Origin: Porites lobata
Lineage: Eukaryota; Cnidaria; Anthozoa; Scleractinia; Poritidae
DNA length: 64,000 nucleotides
Reading direction: 5' to 3'
NCBI GenBank assembly: GCA_942486035.1
Contig: CALNXK010000591.1
Location: forward strand, 21,001 to 85,000
Below are positions 39,135 to 52,233 of this stretch, in pieces. Made by a program: the position numbers and the translations under genes. The first letter of the stretch is position 1. Each line of letters begins with the position of its first letter. The notes beneath the pieces were generated by a model. The model was not told where the DNA came from, made no database searches, and was given only the letters and a program-made list of their open reading frames with translations.

Positions 39135-42100
39135 TCATTCATGGCCTCTTAGTAAAAAGATGTTCCATGTTTGTCAATCCGGTATACGTTTTCGAAACTT
39201 TCACTTTAGTTAATATCTTAAGCATCTGGTTTTAACTTAAGCTGATTTTGCCAGTACCAGTTTTGTTGTTCGTAGTGTCCAATGCACTGATGAATTTAGG
39301 ATTTTGTAATTAGTACGTTATTAACAATTTTAGTGAAGGATCCGACGTAATTTACTCGCCCCACCTCCGGTCAGAGAAGCGCTCTTCTTTTCCTGTTCAA
39401 TATAAGAAATGAAGTTTAATGTCATGGAGCTTTAGGGATAAAAGTTTGAAAGCTATTTACTTAATTTTCTAAACGAGGCTTTTATATTATTATCATCATT
39501 TTCTTTGGATTTTTACAGAAGTATCTTCACTTGTTTCTTCTTCCGCGAAAGTGAGAGTTACGGGGTTTTGCTACTTGTCGAATTCGCTACGTTCTAGTTC
39601 GCAACAAATTCGCTGCATATTACTTTCTGTAAACTACTAACAATATTCCCTTAATCGTTCTGGAAAAAAGAATTGTGCCAATTTTACAAAATGAAACGCT
39701 TGGGCATTATAAAAAATGCGCCGAAAAAACTCAGCCGCATGCATTTTGTGTACCATCTCTCTTCTGTTCCCTAGGAATGGGTAGAGAGAATTATAGACAA
39801 GTGTTAACAATAAGGAAAGGTAAATAAGTACACGAGGGAGCAGTCTGGTTGATGACCTTAATTTATGAAATATACTAATCTTTTTTTTCTGCAAGCTCCC
39901 AAATAAGGCATAAAATCAGTTGGAAATTTTAATTAATGTTCAGTCATGGAGTGTCAGTACGTGCTCTGAATAAGGAATATTAAATTAGATAAGGTTTTAC
40001 TACTATTTTACGGAGATATGAATAGGATAGACATAAGCAAGAATTTACCTTATAGACCCCCTTGAGTGTAGCAATGAGTTTTGCACGCAAAAGTAATATA
40101 TACAAGCGAACCGGCAGAGGAAATAGTTCAATAATTGAAAATGTATAATATATATGTAGATATATCATGCCTCTTTGTTTTTCTCGCATAACGTATTTGT
40201 CCTTTGGTCTGAAATTGCGAGGGAAATCAAACGCACTCAAACGACAGTCACTGCAACTGTGGAAATTCTTAACCGACAAAACGCGCGCTGGACTATCGAT
40301 CGAGTTTATTTAGGTTACATCGTTTTCGCCGGGTGAAAACATCAGAAGATTACTATAGAAGTTATGATGCTGATGAACGTTATTGGAGAAACTGTCAAAT
40401 TCTTTGGGAAGTAAGTCTATTTAAGAAAGCTTTATAAATCTTCCAGGAGTTATGAAAACCGGATTAACAAACATGTTGTAATTTCTGTTAAGTTTCCCTG
40501 TCTAATAGCTTCTTTACGGAGATTTTTTTTGCTGATGTCTTTTTTCTGTTCGTTTTGTGGTTAGGATTTTTGTAGAAGTGGCTGTAGACAGAATTTTGCG
40601 AATTTCTATCCAACCTCCCCCTCCCCCTCTTCACTCCCTCCCACTGTTTTTTTTTTAATCCTTCCTACAATTCGCAAGAACTCAGTAAAGTACTTGGCGG
40701 CTATTACTGACTTGGAACAAGATTTCTGATACCTTAAGATCCCTAAGCACATTGTCAGCCTTTAAAAGGGTAGTCCGACAGCTAAGGTTTTAGCTAATTC
40801 TATATAATATCTATGTTCTATTGAGCAATTGGGCTTTTTATTGTACATAGCTATTTCACACAAGTTTTAGGCTTTATACTGTTATTATTAAGTTTTTGTA
40901 TTTCCCTTTCTTTCTCTATTATTTTCTTTATTTGTTTTGTTTTCTTGGCTTTTTTCCCCTCGGTTTTTTAGTATATTTTTTCTAGAGGTCTAACCAACCT
41001 CATCAAACCCGAGATTAAATAAAGCTTCTTTCATTCATGGCCTCTTAGTAAAAAGATGTTCCATGTTTGTCAATCCGGTATACGTTTTCGAAACTTTCAC
41101 TTTAGTTAATATCTTAAGCATCTGGTTTTAACTTAAGCTGATTTTGCCAGTACCAGTTTTGTTGTTCGTAGTGTCCAATGCACTGATGAATTTAGGATTT
41201 TGTAATTAGTACGTTATTAACAATTTTAGTGAAGGATCCGACGTAATTCACTGGCGCCACCTCCCGTCAGAGAAGCGCTCTTCTTTTCCTGTTCAATATA
41301 AGAAATGAAGCTTAATGTCATGGAGCTTTAGGGATAAAAGTTCGAAAGCTATTTACTTAATTTTCTAAACGAGGCTTCTATATTATTATCATCATTTTCT
41401 TTGGATTTTTACAGAAGTATCTTCACCTGTTTCTTCTTCCGCGAAAGTGAGAGTTACCGGTTTTGCTACTTGTCGAATTCGCTACGTTCTAGTTCGCAAC
41501 AAATTCGCTGCATATTACTTTCTGTAAACTACTAACAATATTCCCTTAATCGTTCTGGAAAAAAGAATTGTGCCAATTTTACAAAATGAAACGCTTGGGC
41601 ATTATAAAAAATGCGCCGAAAAAACTCAGCCGCATGCATTTTGTGTACCATCTCTCTTCTGTTCCCTAGGAATGGGTAGAGAGAATTATAGACAAGTGTT
41701 AACAATAAAGAAAGGTAAATAAGTACACGAGGGAGCAGTCTGGTTGATGACCTTAATTTATGAAATATACTAATCTTTTTTTTCTGCAAGCTCCCAAATA
41801 AGGCATAAAATCAGTTGGAAATTTTAATTAATGTTCAGTCATGGAGTGTCAGTACGTGCTCTGAATAAGGCATATTAAATTAGATAAGTTTTTACTACTA
41901 TTTTACGGAGGTATGAATAGGATAGACATAAGCAAGAATTTACCTTATAGACCCCCTAGCAATGAGTTTTGCACGCAAAAGTAATATATACAAGCGAACC
42001 GGCAGAGGAAATAGTTCAATAATTGAAAATGTATAATATATATGTATATATATCATGCCTCTTTGTTTTTCTCGCATAACGTATTTGTCCTTTGGTCTGA

Positions 42101-42561
42101 AATTGCGAGGGAAATCAAACGCAATCAACCGACAGTCACTGCAACTGTGGAAATTCTTAACCGACAAAACGCGCGCTGGACTATCGATCGAGTTTATTTA
42201 GGTTACATCGTTTTCGCCGGGTGAAAACATCAGAAGATTACTATAGAAGTTATGATGCTGATGAACGTTATTGGAGAAACTGTCAAATTCTTTGGGAAGT
42301 AAGTCTATTTAAGAAAGCTTTATAAATCTTCCAGGAGTTATGAAAACCGGATTAACAAACATGTTGTAATTTCTGTTAAGTTTCCCTGTCTAATAGCTTC
42401 TTTACGGAGATTTTTTTTGCTGATGTCTTTTTTCTGTTCGTTTTGTGGTTAGGATTTTTGTAGAAGTGGCTGTAGACAGAATTTTGCGAATTTCTACCCA
42501 CCCTCCCCCTCCCCCTCTTCACTCCCTCCCTCTGTTTTTTTTTTAATCCTTCCTACAATTC
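38776..42561. repeat. Direct tandem duplication of a ~1.9-kb unit
   Basis: Copy 1 is ~38776-40673 and copy 2 ~40674-42561, offset ~1,895 bp. An 85-codon open frame is identical in both (39637-39894 and 41532-41789). The unit contains the LINE 3' end and part of copy B. A few substitutions and one small indel (~40060 vs ~41955) separate the copies. Confidence 0.92.
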
Positions 42562-44160
42562 TCTGTTCAACACAAGTGACAGTTATTTGAAATCAGTGCG
42601 CTCCTAAAGCTGGCTTCGGTGCCGTTTGACAGTTAACATTTCGTTATTGGTCACCTTGAGAAAAGTTTCCCGGAGAGCATCATGTGAAGCTCTGGGATGG
42701 GACAAAGTTATTAGATCTTATTACGAATCGCAGAGTCTGCATCGTGCAATATCGTATTCTATTCTCGTTTCATTTGGCTAAACGGATCATTCACCCTGAT
42801 CCTGGCTGAGACAGAAAGATACGATATTGTTCGCTTTTCTATGGTGACCACTAAGTCTTTGGCCTCGGGAACAGGCTCTTAGGAGTCAAATGAATAATGC
42901 GAGAGCAACCAGCATTACAGGTGAACTTTGTCCCAGGCGTGACTATGGTGTGAAACAGGTTTATGCTGGTCTGCCGACCGTGTGATCGCACATCCGGGAA
43001 CTTGAATAAGACGAAAGTACGAGAAAAGTTCAGAGGAGTTTATCTGCCAATAGGCTGAGTTTTTCCGAGATATTCGATAAGATTTCGCTTGTGTTAAACG
43101 TCAGAAGATTATGCGTGGCTGTTGATAGTCTTATCAGTGCTGCGAAAGTGTGTGATTGCGTGATTTCCGCATGGTGTTGACAGGTATGTGGTTGCGTGTG
43201 CCAGCCATAAAAACGTTTCTTTTGCTTTTAGGTTTGCTGATTCAGGAAGTGTTTATATAAGAAAACTCGCACCGCCGCTGGTTTCATAACGACTTTTTGA
43301 TTTCGTATCGCGTTTACATGATGACTTGGTCATTTCATATCTCGCTATTTGAAGATACACTTCATGTTGATAAAATACACATGTGAAGCAAAATCGCAAA
43401 CATTACGCATGCGCTACCCGTTCCAGTCTACCAACAGACCGATTTCACACCGATACGAGTGGTCGTTTCGCGTTTACATGCGTGATACCGTTGCGAGATT
43501 TCGTACCGGAGTGAAATTCTTGCCCCGGTACAACAACCAAGGTGAACTCACCCCGGAGTGACTCGCCCGGCATGACATTTTGTGGCGGTATCGTGTAAAC
43601 AAATATGGAGCCATGAGAGGGAACTGGAGCGAGCTCGGGCCGGCGCGAAAGTTGCCCCAGTGTCATGTAGACACCCACTCAGACTAGTACAATGGAAAAG
43701 CTACTCTAGACTCAAGAAAATTGAATCTTGGTCTTGTTTCAGCGGGCTCTAATGGCTTTGAACCAAGAGGCCGCGCCGGTTTTTACAGATAAGGAGGTGA
43801 TAATTTGTGTACTATGTTTCATGCAGTTTGTTGTCTATTCCATGCGAAACCCTGTCGTTTATCGAACCGCGAAAAAAGTAGTGTTTTGCTAACTATTTAA
43901 GTTGTTATGTAAGCCTTAACCAGGCACTTTTTGCTGCAGTTCACTCAACTTTAAAATTTTCTGGTCAGACTAAACTGAAACCAGTTTGAAACTTCACTGA
44001 GTCAGGTTACTGAATAAATGTTCTAAAATTTGCGTCAATTTAAATTTGGACTCGTTGAAATGCCTCTAGTAACCACTAACTTAATTACCGCCCGGCGTCA
44101 GATGAGGCTTTTTTAAATCGGCCTTTGAATGAAATTCTACTATTTTAAATTGCCATGTAG
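42562..44160. other. Non-coding host sequence
   Basis: No supported gene. Short repeated words (TCGCGTTTACATG at ~43310 and ~43470) suggest an unrecognised repeat. Confidence 0.45.
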
Positions 44161-44870
44161 GTTGTGTTTTCACTAGGGCGATTAACTAGCTCAACATTCT
44201 TTCTAGGATTTGTTTACAAACCGACTTTTACTAGTTAAACGTGACAACTGTTTTCACTGTGAAATTTAACCGGCAATCTAAGCCACTAACTCAGAGGATT
44301 CAAATTGCAAAAGCGCCATAATAAAAAATGAAAGGGGACAAAGTGCTTGTAATGACTTCTCTTGTGATTATTTTCGCTGTATTTTTGCAAAGGAGAAGGA
44401 GTTTTATTCAGGAAATGAGGCTTATGTCCTTACAAATGAGGAAGATGCGACGAAATCTTTTAATTTTGTCAATTCCAACAACGAAACAACATTCGGTGCC
44501 ATAATTGGGATAAGCGCAAGACTATGTGGGTTTATCGAAGACCACAATTCTGATTTAAGGACTAGCCGAAGAAATGGAGAATCCAATGGGGTCGGTGGGA
44601 TTGTAATTTTTAATCCCACACACACGACTTTTACCCACGCCCACACCCACGACCCACGACCCACGACCCACGACCATTAGGCAAACTCCTCGCGAGGTAG
44701 TATAACTCTGCGTGAATTTCCGCTCGTAAAGGTGAGAAAATCCCTTGTTTTTGCTTGTGAAAACAGCTTGCATTTTTTAACTAGTTAAAACCAAGACGAG
44801 GTGTTTTCACTGCATTTCCGGACTTTTCCGGCTATATCTAGTTAAAATTGTCCTAGTGAAAACACAGCCG
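44161..44870. mobile_element. Non-autonomous DNA transposon, 710 bp, with TAG target duplication
   Basis: Terminal repeats read G(G)TTGTGTTTTCACTAGG / CCTAGTGAAAACACAGCC, followed on both sides by AACTAG-type motifs. TAG flanks it at 44158-44160 and 44871-44873. A paralogous segment at ~51715-51810 lacks it and reads straight through, giving an empty site. A 7-bp array (CGACCCA) lies inside at ~44645-44678. Confidence 0.85.
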
Positions 44871-45274
44871 TAGTACAATGAGTTGATTTTTTTGGCTACA
44901 AATGACCCATTATTGACTTGGCGCGGTAATGGGTTTTATGATGAGGCGGGGCATTATCTTATCTTACAGTGCAAGCTGCAGGGGTTGATAGTCAAGATAA
45001 CGATAGCTGGCTAGACACCACACATAGAGCGGGCTATAAATTCGTGAGCTTCGCTATCGCTCGCCCCTTTTTTCTGCCAACGCCGATCGTGAGCTGTTTA
45101 GCTTTTCAATAGTGAATTTATTTCTTTCTCCGACAAGCCACAAACAATCAGGCAAGTGCAATTTTCCCCCACCCCTGTTTGTTTTTTGTAGTCAGGTAGC
45201 TTTTTATTTTATTTTAAGTTAGTGGGTGCGTCCGTCCACGGTTAAGTCAATGCTCTGTGCCCTGTAGTGGCCAG

Positions 45275-45435
45275 TTCGATATTTAAGAGAGGATGTCAGT
45301 AAATATCGACCTGAGGTCTACAAAAGTGAAAAAAAATGAAAATTCTCAAAAAAAAATCACAAAGTAGCACTAGGCAAGCTATTAACATAAATGTAATTTT
45401 TACTTCGATCCGATAATTACGACGTACGCGGGGGT
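45275..45435. repeat. Dispersed repeat in inverted orientation to 51190-51335
   Basis: AAATATCGACCTGAGGTCTA and AACATAAATGTAATTTTTAC here match the complement of the segment near 51190-51335 in order. Confidence 0.75.
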
Positions 45436-45487
45436 TATTGGTTTCGCGGCTCTCGGACCGATTTTATAGGCCCGAGACCAGGTGTTA

Positions 45488-46434
45488 GGAAAACTAAGAC
45501 CCTCGAAAACTAAGACCTAAGACCTAAGACCCATCTTAGTTTTCGAGATTACAATAACTAAGACCCCCTAAAATCAGATCCGTTGAAATATGAAGTCAAA
45601 TTGTAATCGAAATAGGCTTAATCTGTCAAATTATCTTCGGTCCGATTCTTTCCACCGAGTTTTAGGTCGAATTTAACGGTAAATTAAGGAGTCTTAGTTT
45701 TCGTAATTTCGAAAACAAAGACCCCTCTTAGTTTTCGTTATTACGAAAATTAAGACCCCCTTAAAAAACAATCCATAAAATATATATGAAGTCGAATTAT
45801 GACCGTTCAAAGAATATAATCCGTAAAACAACCGAAAACTATCATCCTCGTGCCGACGATCCGCTTCTTCTATTTGCAGAAAACAGAGCATGAAAGCCAT
45901 TACCTGTGTATAATTGTACACTGAAAATATGCCTACCCCGCCGATTGGTCTCTAATTTTAGTTGTTTATCCTTAAAGATCGTAAAATTGGCTTTCCCGGC
46001 CACTGACATGCTGCTGCGACCCTGAAGGCGTTACCTGAATATATCATAATCGCTTCCGGTCGTCAAGTGGTTAAATATCGGTTAAAAAAAATAACACAGA
46101 AATACTGGGTTTTTATCAGTTTCTGGCCAGGTCATAGCGATAAAAATGCTTTCTCAAAAAGGGCGAATAAAAGATGTATATACTACATTGCGTTTTTTAA
46201 GAGTTTATTTTTATCGCCGCCACCCGGAGATCACCGGAAACAAAAGTTACAAGTCCATCAGCTAAGAGCCGAAAATTTGGGTTTATGACTCAGTCGAGGG
46301 GAACAGTCGAAACATGTCACATATTAACCTTTGACTAGTAAGCATCACAAAAATGCATGATAGCAAGTTAGGGGTCTTAGTTTTCGTAATCTCGAAAACT
46401 AAGACGGGTCTTAGATCTTAGGTCTTAGTTTTCG
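45488..46434. mobile_element. Foldback element with CTAAGACC repeats and 17-bp flanking direct repeats
   Basis: The ends carry AAAACTAAGACC-type inverted repeats, present again internally in both orientations (~45530, ~45690-45760, ~46375). CCCGAGACCAxGTGTTA flanks it directly at 45471-45487 and 46435-46451 (one mismatch), as an unusually long target duplication. Confidence 0.65.
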
Positions 46435-46451
46435 CCCGAGACCATGTGTTA

Positions 46452-49384
46452 CAAAAAAAAAAATCGTTGTAAAATTCAAATCCTTTGTAATGCGGACAAC
46501 AAATAACTTGTTCAGAAAAGTACATAATTGCACACATTTTAAGTGGTGATTTAATCAGTTTGAACAAAAATGTAATATTTTGGAGATTTTTCATTGTTTT
46601 CAATATTTTGAACGTTTTCGTTCGATGAAGAAATGGCAAATTTCAAAGCCCAAAATCGTCGACTGGTACCTCGATTTCAGTAAAGAGTCTTATACCAAGT
46701 TAAAGAGCGTTATCTCTTCTTTCAAAATCTGTTTTCAAAATTATGGCCAACTTAAAAGAAAAATTTTGAGACCAAAAAATACAAGTAGTACTTTTCTGAA
46801 ATTTGAGCTTTCCAGACTCAGCGGGCCGATGCTAAAAAATCGGAAAAATACAATAAGAAATCAGTTTGAGCAACAGTGGTTAAACGTTTTCAGCTATCAG
46901 AAACCACCACGTGTTTATCGAACGCTCTGATAAAATTTAAAGCCGTTTTCAGACAAGAAAAGCAGAGTTTAGCCATCCGTCTTCTACCAAACGCACTAGT
47001 CACGTAAGGTTGTCAAAGGGCAAAGCACAATAATAAACTTCTAAAAGCACAAAGTTTTTGCGTCCAGAAACTAGACTTTAGCGTACAGAACAGTACCTAC
47101 GAGTGTATGTTTCATACCTTAGCTTGGGTTTCCTAGATATTGGAAATAAAAAAACATCAAGGACAGCATCGGCAAGAGCGTCTTCGGCTGCTCTCAGCGG
47201 AGATTGCGTTACTTTTGCGCGTTACTTTGCGAGCGGCGCGGATCTGAACTCTTCTTTACGATTCATCGCAAATATGCCACCACCAACTACAACACGAGCT
47301 TTTGTCGAGTATTTGTCGTTTTTTCTCTGAAAACTGCGAGTAAGCAGATTCACGCAAAAACCATTTGGCTTAAAAAAATGTGTTTAAAAGCCCGCCCTGG
47401 ATTTGAAGCAAAAAGTATTTCCTCGCTAAAAAAAAAAACCAAGTTCACGCAGTGAACAAACGGATTATTATCAACGGATTCTCTATTTCTTGCCTAACCT
47501 GAGGGATTTTCCAATTTCGCGATATGTAGGATTAGGGATAGGATGGACCCGAACTCCGAAGAGGGACACCTTCTACTACGTTTCAAAAGTGTCACTAGTT
47601 TAAGTAAGCATGCACGTGTCTTACATAGGACGTGAACCTCCCGTGTGAATTGGCACGTTTCATTTGAAGTAAGACGCTACCTAACTATAACGCGTCCTAC
47701 GGCAAGAAGAGCTTGTAACACGTGTCCATAGATAATACGCTAGCTGAGACGAAGAAAACTTGAATAAATGACTTTTGGCGTCAATTAGCGGTGTGAGCGC
47801 TCAGAACCGCGCATGTGCCATTGTTTACGACAGTGCAGGTGTGGTCTTCTGTGCAACATATAAACAACCCCCATAAACTCCGTCATTTTTGAAAAAATCC
47901 TGTAAAGCTCTGAAAGTCCCGAAAAGAAATCTGGATTTTTGCAGCTAAGCAGAAGCCTTCCTTGTGTTTTTCGACTGGCTTTTATCCTCGATGAATTCCT
48001 GCTCATAACCAACTGGTCATAACCTTCCTTCCTGGTCATAACCACACTGTCTGTCAATCTTCTTCTCCTGATTTTCACAGTTTTTGTCAGTGTGTAGAAA
48101 ATAAAATCGTGATTTCTTTTATTGCAGCAAATAAGAGTTTTCCTGGGTAGAAATAAGACTCTCATCAAACGTTTAAGCTGCCTCTGTGGTAGATCCTGTT
48201 ATGCTATGGTGAACCTTTTCAAACACGCGCCATGTTGGATTAGTATTATTGTTACTGACAATTTCACTCAAAAATGTGTCCTTTACCAGCCAGAATAAAT
48301 TACGCAAACTATGTATACCAGCTTGTAACTTCAACACATGCTCTTATGAATGGTGTTTTTAGCGTCTTATTCAAGAAGTGTTGAAAATCTGTTTTGTGTG
48401 TTATCTCAGAGTCTTTTTTGATTGTTTGTTTGTTTGTTTTAATTTATACCGTTTCGCAAAAAGTTTTAAAGGTTCATTTCTGGCGACCTTTCTCGAAAGT
48501 CATTTTCAGCACTGGCAATACCATGGAGTTGGTAATGTGGCTTTCCTTACTGAATAGGCCGAAAACTGTTAGTTTCTGTAAATATAAAATACTCCTTCCC
48601 TGGATACCTTACAGCGCTAAAGACCTTTTATTTTCCTCAGCAGTTTTCTGAATTACACAAACATTATACTGCCTACAGTATTACTTGTCGTGAAAAGCCC
48701 ATAACCTGCTCCTGTCGGTCCTGTTGCTGTGAATTTCCTCTAGGCCGAAAATTTGAGTAAGAACCGAAAACAACAGCTTAAAGGAGGCACACACCTTTAA
48801 CTAGCCAGGGAAAAGGGACTTCTGATTGAGCTAAACTGTCATTGATATACGGTTCAATTAGTTAGACCTGTTACTATCCCCCGGGCAACCAAAGGAACAA
48901 GTCCAGCCATTTGGGCCGGGGGGTGGGGAGTACCTTGAAGCGGTCCTGTCGGGGACCTTCGGGGGTAGGGGGCGGTGCGAATCGAAAATAATTTCTCTTT
49001 GTTTTTGTGAAGTACATTATTTCTCACACGGTTGACAAGGTGCGGCGGCGTACTCCATAGCTGTGGAAAGGTTCTTGTGAAACATGTACCGGCCGACATA
49101 CAGGGTTTCACGTATCGAAATTGACGTCAACACCTTGAATCAGCTCCATGAGCAGGGAGAGGCGATAAGTCCCATCTTAAAACATGCTTGATGTCTAGAC
49201 GTGAATAGTCTGTCCACAGACTAGGGTCCTTTTGTTTTTCGGGACCATTTGACAGCCCACGAGTGAACTGGAGCCGCAGTAACGAGCCCTAACCCCAACC
49301 CATTGCCCTTGCGGTCAATAAATCATCGCGCTTTTCATTTTTTTTTCCCGAGAATCTCCAAAGGGAATATAGAGGGTGTTTGAA
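46452..49384. other. Non-coding host sequence
   Basis: No gene I can support. Frames of 60-130 codons (for example 46580-46930 and 47785-48168 minus) show no domain, no consistent composition and no neighbours of a kind. Confidence 0.45.
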
Positions 49385-49500
49385 CAGTTTCAGTTTCAGT
49401 TATTTCACCGACAGAAAAAGAACAATACAAAACAAAAGACAAGTATACAGAAATACGCAGAAGCAATGTGGTGAGGAAGCCCAAAAGAAACCATAAGGCT
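49385..49500 (-). mobile_element. LINE 3'-end fragment
   Basis: On the minus strand the segment ends in AACTGAAACTGAAACTG, a short-repeat tail, after an AC-rich untranslated-type sequence. Confidence 0.35.
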
Positions 49501-50049
49501 TAGGTCATTCCCTTTTTTTTTCGTTTAGCGTCGAATAGGTTTCCTGGTTTTGGGTCGGTCGGTGGGGTGAAAAATAATAATAATAATCACAAGAAATCTG
49601 AGAATAGGAGGCCTGAAACACCAGCATCATTACCGTGGAGCTTGAAAACAACAAGACATGGTCACCAAATCGACCCAAACTCAATATGGCGGAAAACATG
49701 ATGGTCAATTTCATGAAAAAAGGTCCAAAAAGGGTAAAAAAGCAAAAAGGAGACACCACCGAACGTTTTGTACTTGGAAGTGCTGTTATAATGCTCATTT
49801 TTCAGATTAAAAGACTTAATTTAAGTCCAAAAAAAAATCTTGTCGTTTCTTTTTCTTCAGTTTTTAATTAAATTAAATTTAGTTCCAAAAAACTGGGTCT
49901 GCTTTGCCCTCCCTTTGACAACTTCACGTGACTGGTGCTCTTGCGGGCAGGAGTTGACAGCTTAAATCCGCCTTTCTTGATGGCAAATAGTCTGTTACAC
50001 AGCCGTTTTAACGGCTTTAATTTATATCAGATCGCTGTTTAAACACCAA
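49501..50049. other. Non-coding host sequence
   Basis: No supported gene. An AATAATAATAATAA microsatellite lies at ~49571-49585. Confidence 0.45.
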
Positions 50050-50884
50050 TAGAGGATAAAGGGGACACAGAAGGCATCCCCCACCGTATTCAATGGGTAA
50101 TTCGTCTCGAGTTATTTTTAGAATCGGGCTAAAGTTACCTCGCGCACCGCGTGGATGCTTCATGGAGGTTTCGCATGACTAAACGCCATGCAAAACATGT
50201 CGGGCGAAAGGCAATGAAAGCGTAAAGAGATCCAGAGCATTTCTGAATTTTGAAGCGAAATGAGTCGGCGCTTACTTGGGAAAAGGGAATCGCTGAACTC
50301 TTTGACAACCAGTGAAATCAGTTTTACTCGAAGTTGTCGTAGCCTCAGTGCTTTAACAAAATGAGAAATTTCGCCGGTCTATTGAAACCGGTCGTTTGTA
50401 CAATAAAACAAGTAGGACGCCAAGTGTTATTTTCGTTGAATAATAAAAGACTAATAAAAGAATAAATATCAAACCAAAAATGGCTCTCTTCAAACTGTAA
50501 ATTATAAATGATCCTGCGAGAATATTCAGTGTGTTAAAGATTTCCCTGCTGTACTGTTAGCTCTATACAAGAGAGGAAGGGCGATTCTCTTTTTAATTTC
50601 CGTTTCGCTGACACAGCTTTAGCAGAAGTCTCTCTTTAGTAGTTTTCGTGGACAAAACAAATAGCAATATCGCTCTCCGCGTCTTCCGCCATTTTTTTCA
50701 GCATCAATTCGTGAAGGACGCGTGGCTCTGAGCGTGGGTCATCCACGCGGAACACATTCGTGCTATGTGATTGGCTGTTGTCTATCCCCCCCCTGAGATC
50801 TATGGTCTTAAAAACAACTCGAGACGAGTTACCTATGGAATAAGGTGTGTATGGGGGATGCCTTCTCTGTCCCCTTTATCCTCT
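50050..50884. mobile_element. Foldback transposon with ~65-bp inverted repeats
   Basis: Left arm 50050-50112 and right arm 50816-50884 begin AGAGGATAAAGGGGACA and end at CTCGAGTT. They match with few differences. I see no open frame for a transposase and no clear target duplication. Confidence 0.8.
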
Positions 50885-50979
50885 CTTGATAAACACGTAT
50901 TGATTTCTGAAAGCTGATAACATTAAAATTGATTTCTTATTGTATTTTCCCGAATTTTTAGCATCGGCTACCCTGGGTA

Positions 50980-51077
50980 CCAGAGGATTTTTTCTCGCAT
51001 GTGACGAGGAGCTTCGGCCGTAGGCCGACACGTCGGCCAAAAAGACGAGCGGCGAAGCCGCGAGAAAAAACCTCTGG
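50980..51077. mobile_element. Short MITE
   Basis: CCAGAGGATTTTTTCTCG and its near-complement at 51061-51077 flank a GC-rich core with a GGCCG(T)AGGCC-type palindrome. Confidence 0.6.
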
Positions 51078-51189
51078 CGCAGAGCGCCTTGATCTACCGT
51101 GCTAGATGGACCTTGACCTTGTCTCTAATCTGTCAATCAAACCGATGGTGCGCACCCCCTGCACCCTCCCCCTAAATCCGCCCCTGCCC

Positions 51190-51335
51190 CCGTACGTCGA
51201 AAATAATTATCGGATCGAAGTAAAATTACATTTATGTTAATAGCTTATCTAGTGTTACTTTGTGAATTTTTTTGAGAATTTTCGATTTCTCACTTTTGTA
51301 GACCTCAGGTCGATATTTACAGACATCCGCTCTTA
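51190..51335. repeat. Dispersed repeat, inverted copy of 45275-45435
   Basis: Order and orientation are opposite to the other copy; a few substitutions and a one- to five-base indel. Confidence 0.75.
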
Positions 51336-51971
51336 AATGGCGATGTTATAATACATTTATTAGATGCTGTGCCACATGTACATTTACAACTTTGCAGGCT
51401 ATATCATATGTTATCATGCATTTTACATGCTTTATTGTGGCATGTTTTGTACTTGACATTTATGGCTATTTTGGTGTGTTACTCACCTGCCGGCTATTGT
51501 TTACTACATTAGTGTGCCCAACTCACTCAAGCCATTATAGGACAAATGTCCTTTTTACAATGTCTCGGATTATTTTTTGTCATAATATTGCCTGCTCTTG
51601 ATTTGTACTTAGTCTATGCTAGTTGGAGCGTGTATAGCTAAACTCTCCTACGCCATTGTGAAATGTCTCGGATATCTTTGTCTCTTAGACGCGTTTCCTT
51701 TTCAATTTACAATCTTAATTACCGCCCGAGGTCAGATAAAGGCTTTTTTAAATCGGCCTTTGAATGAAATTTTATTATTTTAAATTGCCATATAGTACAA
51801 TGAGTTGATTTTTTTGCTATAAAAATAAACCCGGTTTTCAAAAATCCTGGTATAAATATGAGCTTACGTACACCTGATCAAACGGATTCACACTTCATAA
51901 CATTTCAATTCGTTTATTACGATCGGTCAACTGACCTTGAATTTGAAGTTAAAATTCAAAACGATCCTAAT
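51336..51971. other. Non-coding sequence containing the empty site of the 710-bp transposon
   Basis: No gene. The stretch ~51715-51810 is paralogous to the flanks of 44161-44870. Confidence 0.6.
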
Positions 51972-52117
51972 TAGCCTGCGTAGCAGGCGCTTGGAAGTAG
52001 TGGGCGAAAGAGAGAACGGACGCGCGCGAGGGAGACACGCAAGGAAAAAGGTGTCTCGTTCTCTCTCGTGCGTTTTTTCTTGTACCCACTACTTCCAAGC
52101 GCCTGCTACGCAGGCTA
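51972..52117. mobile_element. 146-bp MITE with 9-bp target duplication (Mutator-like)
   Basis: Arms start TAGCCTGCGTAGCAGGCGCT and continue for more than 30 bp. GATCCTAAT flanks it on both sides (51963-51971 and 52118-52126). A 9-bp duplication is the signature of Mutator-type transposons. The arms themselves contain the small palindrome CCTGCGTAGCAGG. Confidence 0.85.
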
Positions 52118-52233
52118 GATCCTAATAAGAAAGTACAACTATCTCTGAAAGCTCTCTAACTTGAAGCGACCTTAACTTTCCTGAGGTTTGCAGCAAAACT
52201 CTTCGGCGGTTCCAATTCTTATAAGCTATACGC

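Noticed and set aside
39637..41789. Identical 85-codon minus-strand frame in two places as a duplicated gene
   Set aside because: It lies inside a tandem duplication of repeat DNA, and the identity is explained by the recent duplication rather than by coding constraint.
46580..48168. Frames of 116-127 codons as host genes
   Set aside because: No domain, no splice-consistent neighbours and AT-rich low-complexity composition.
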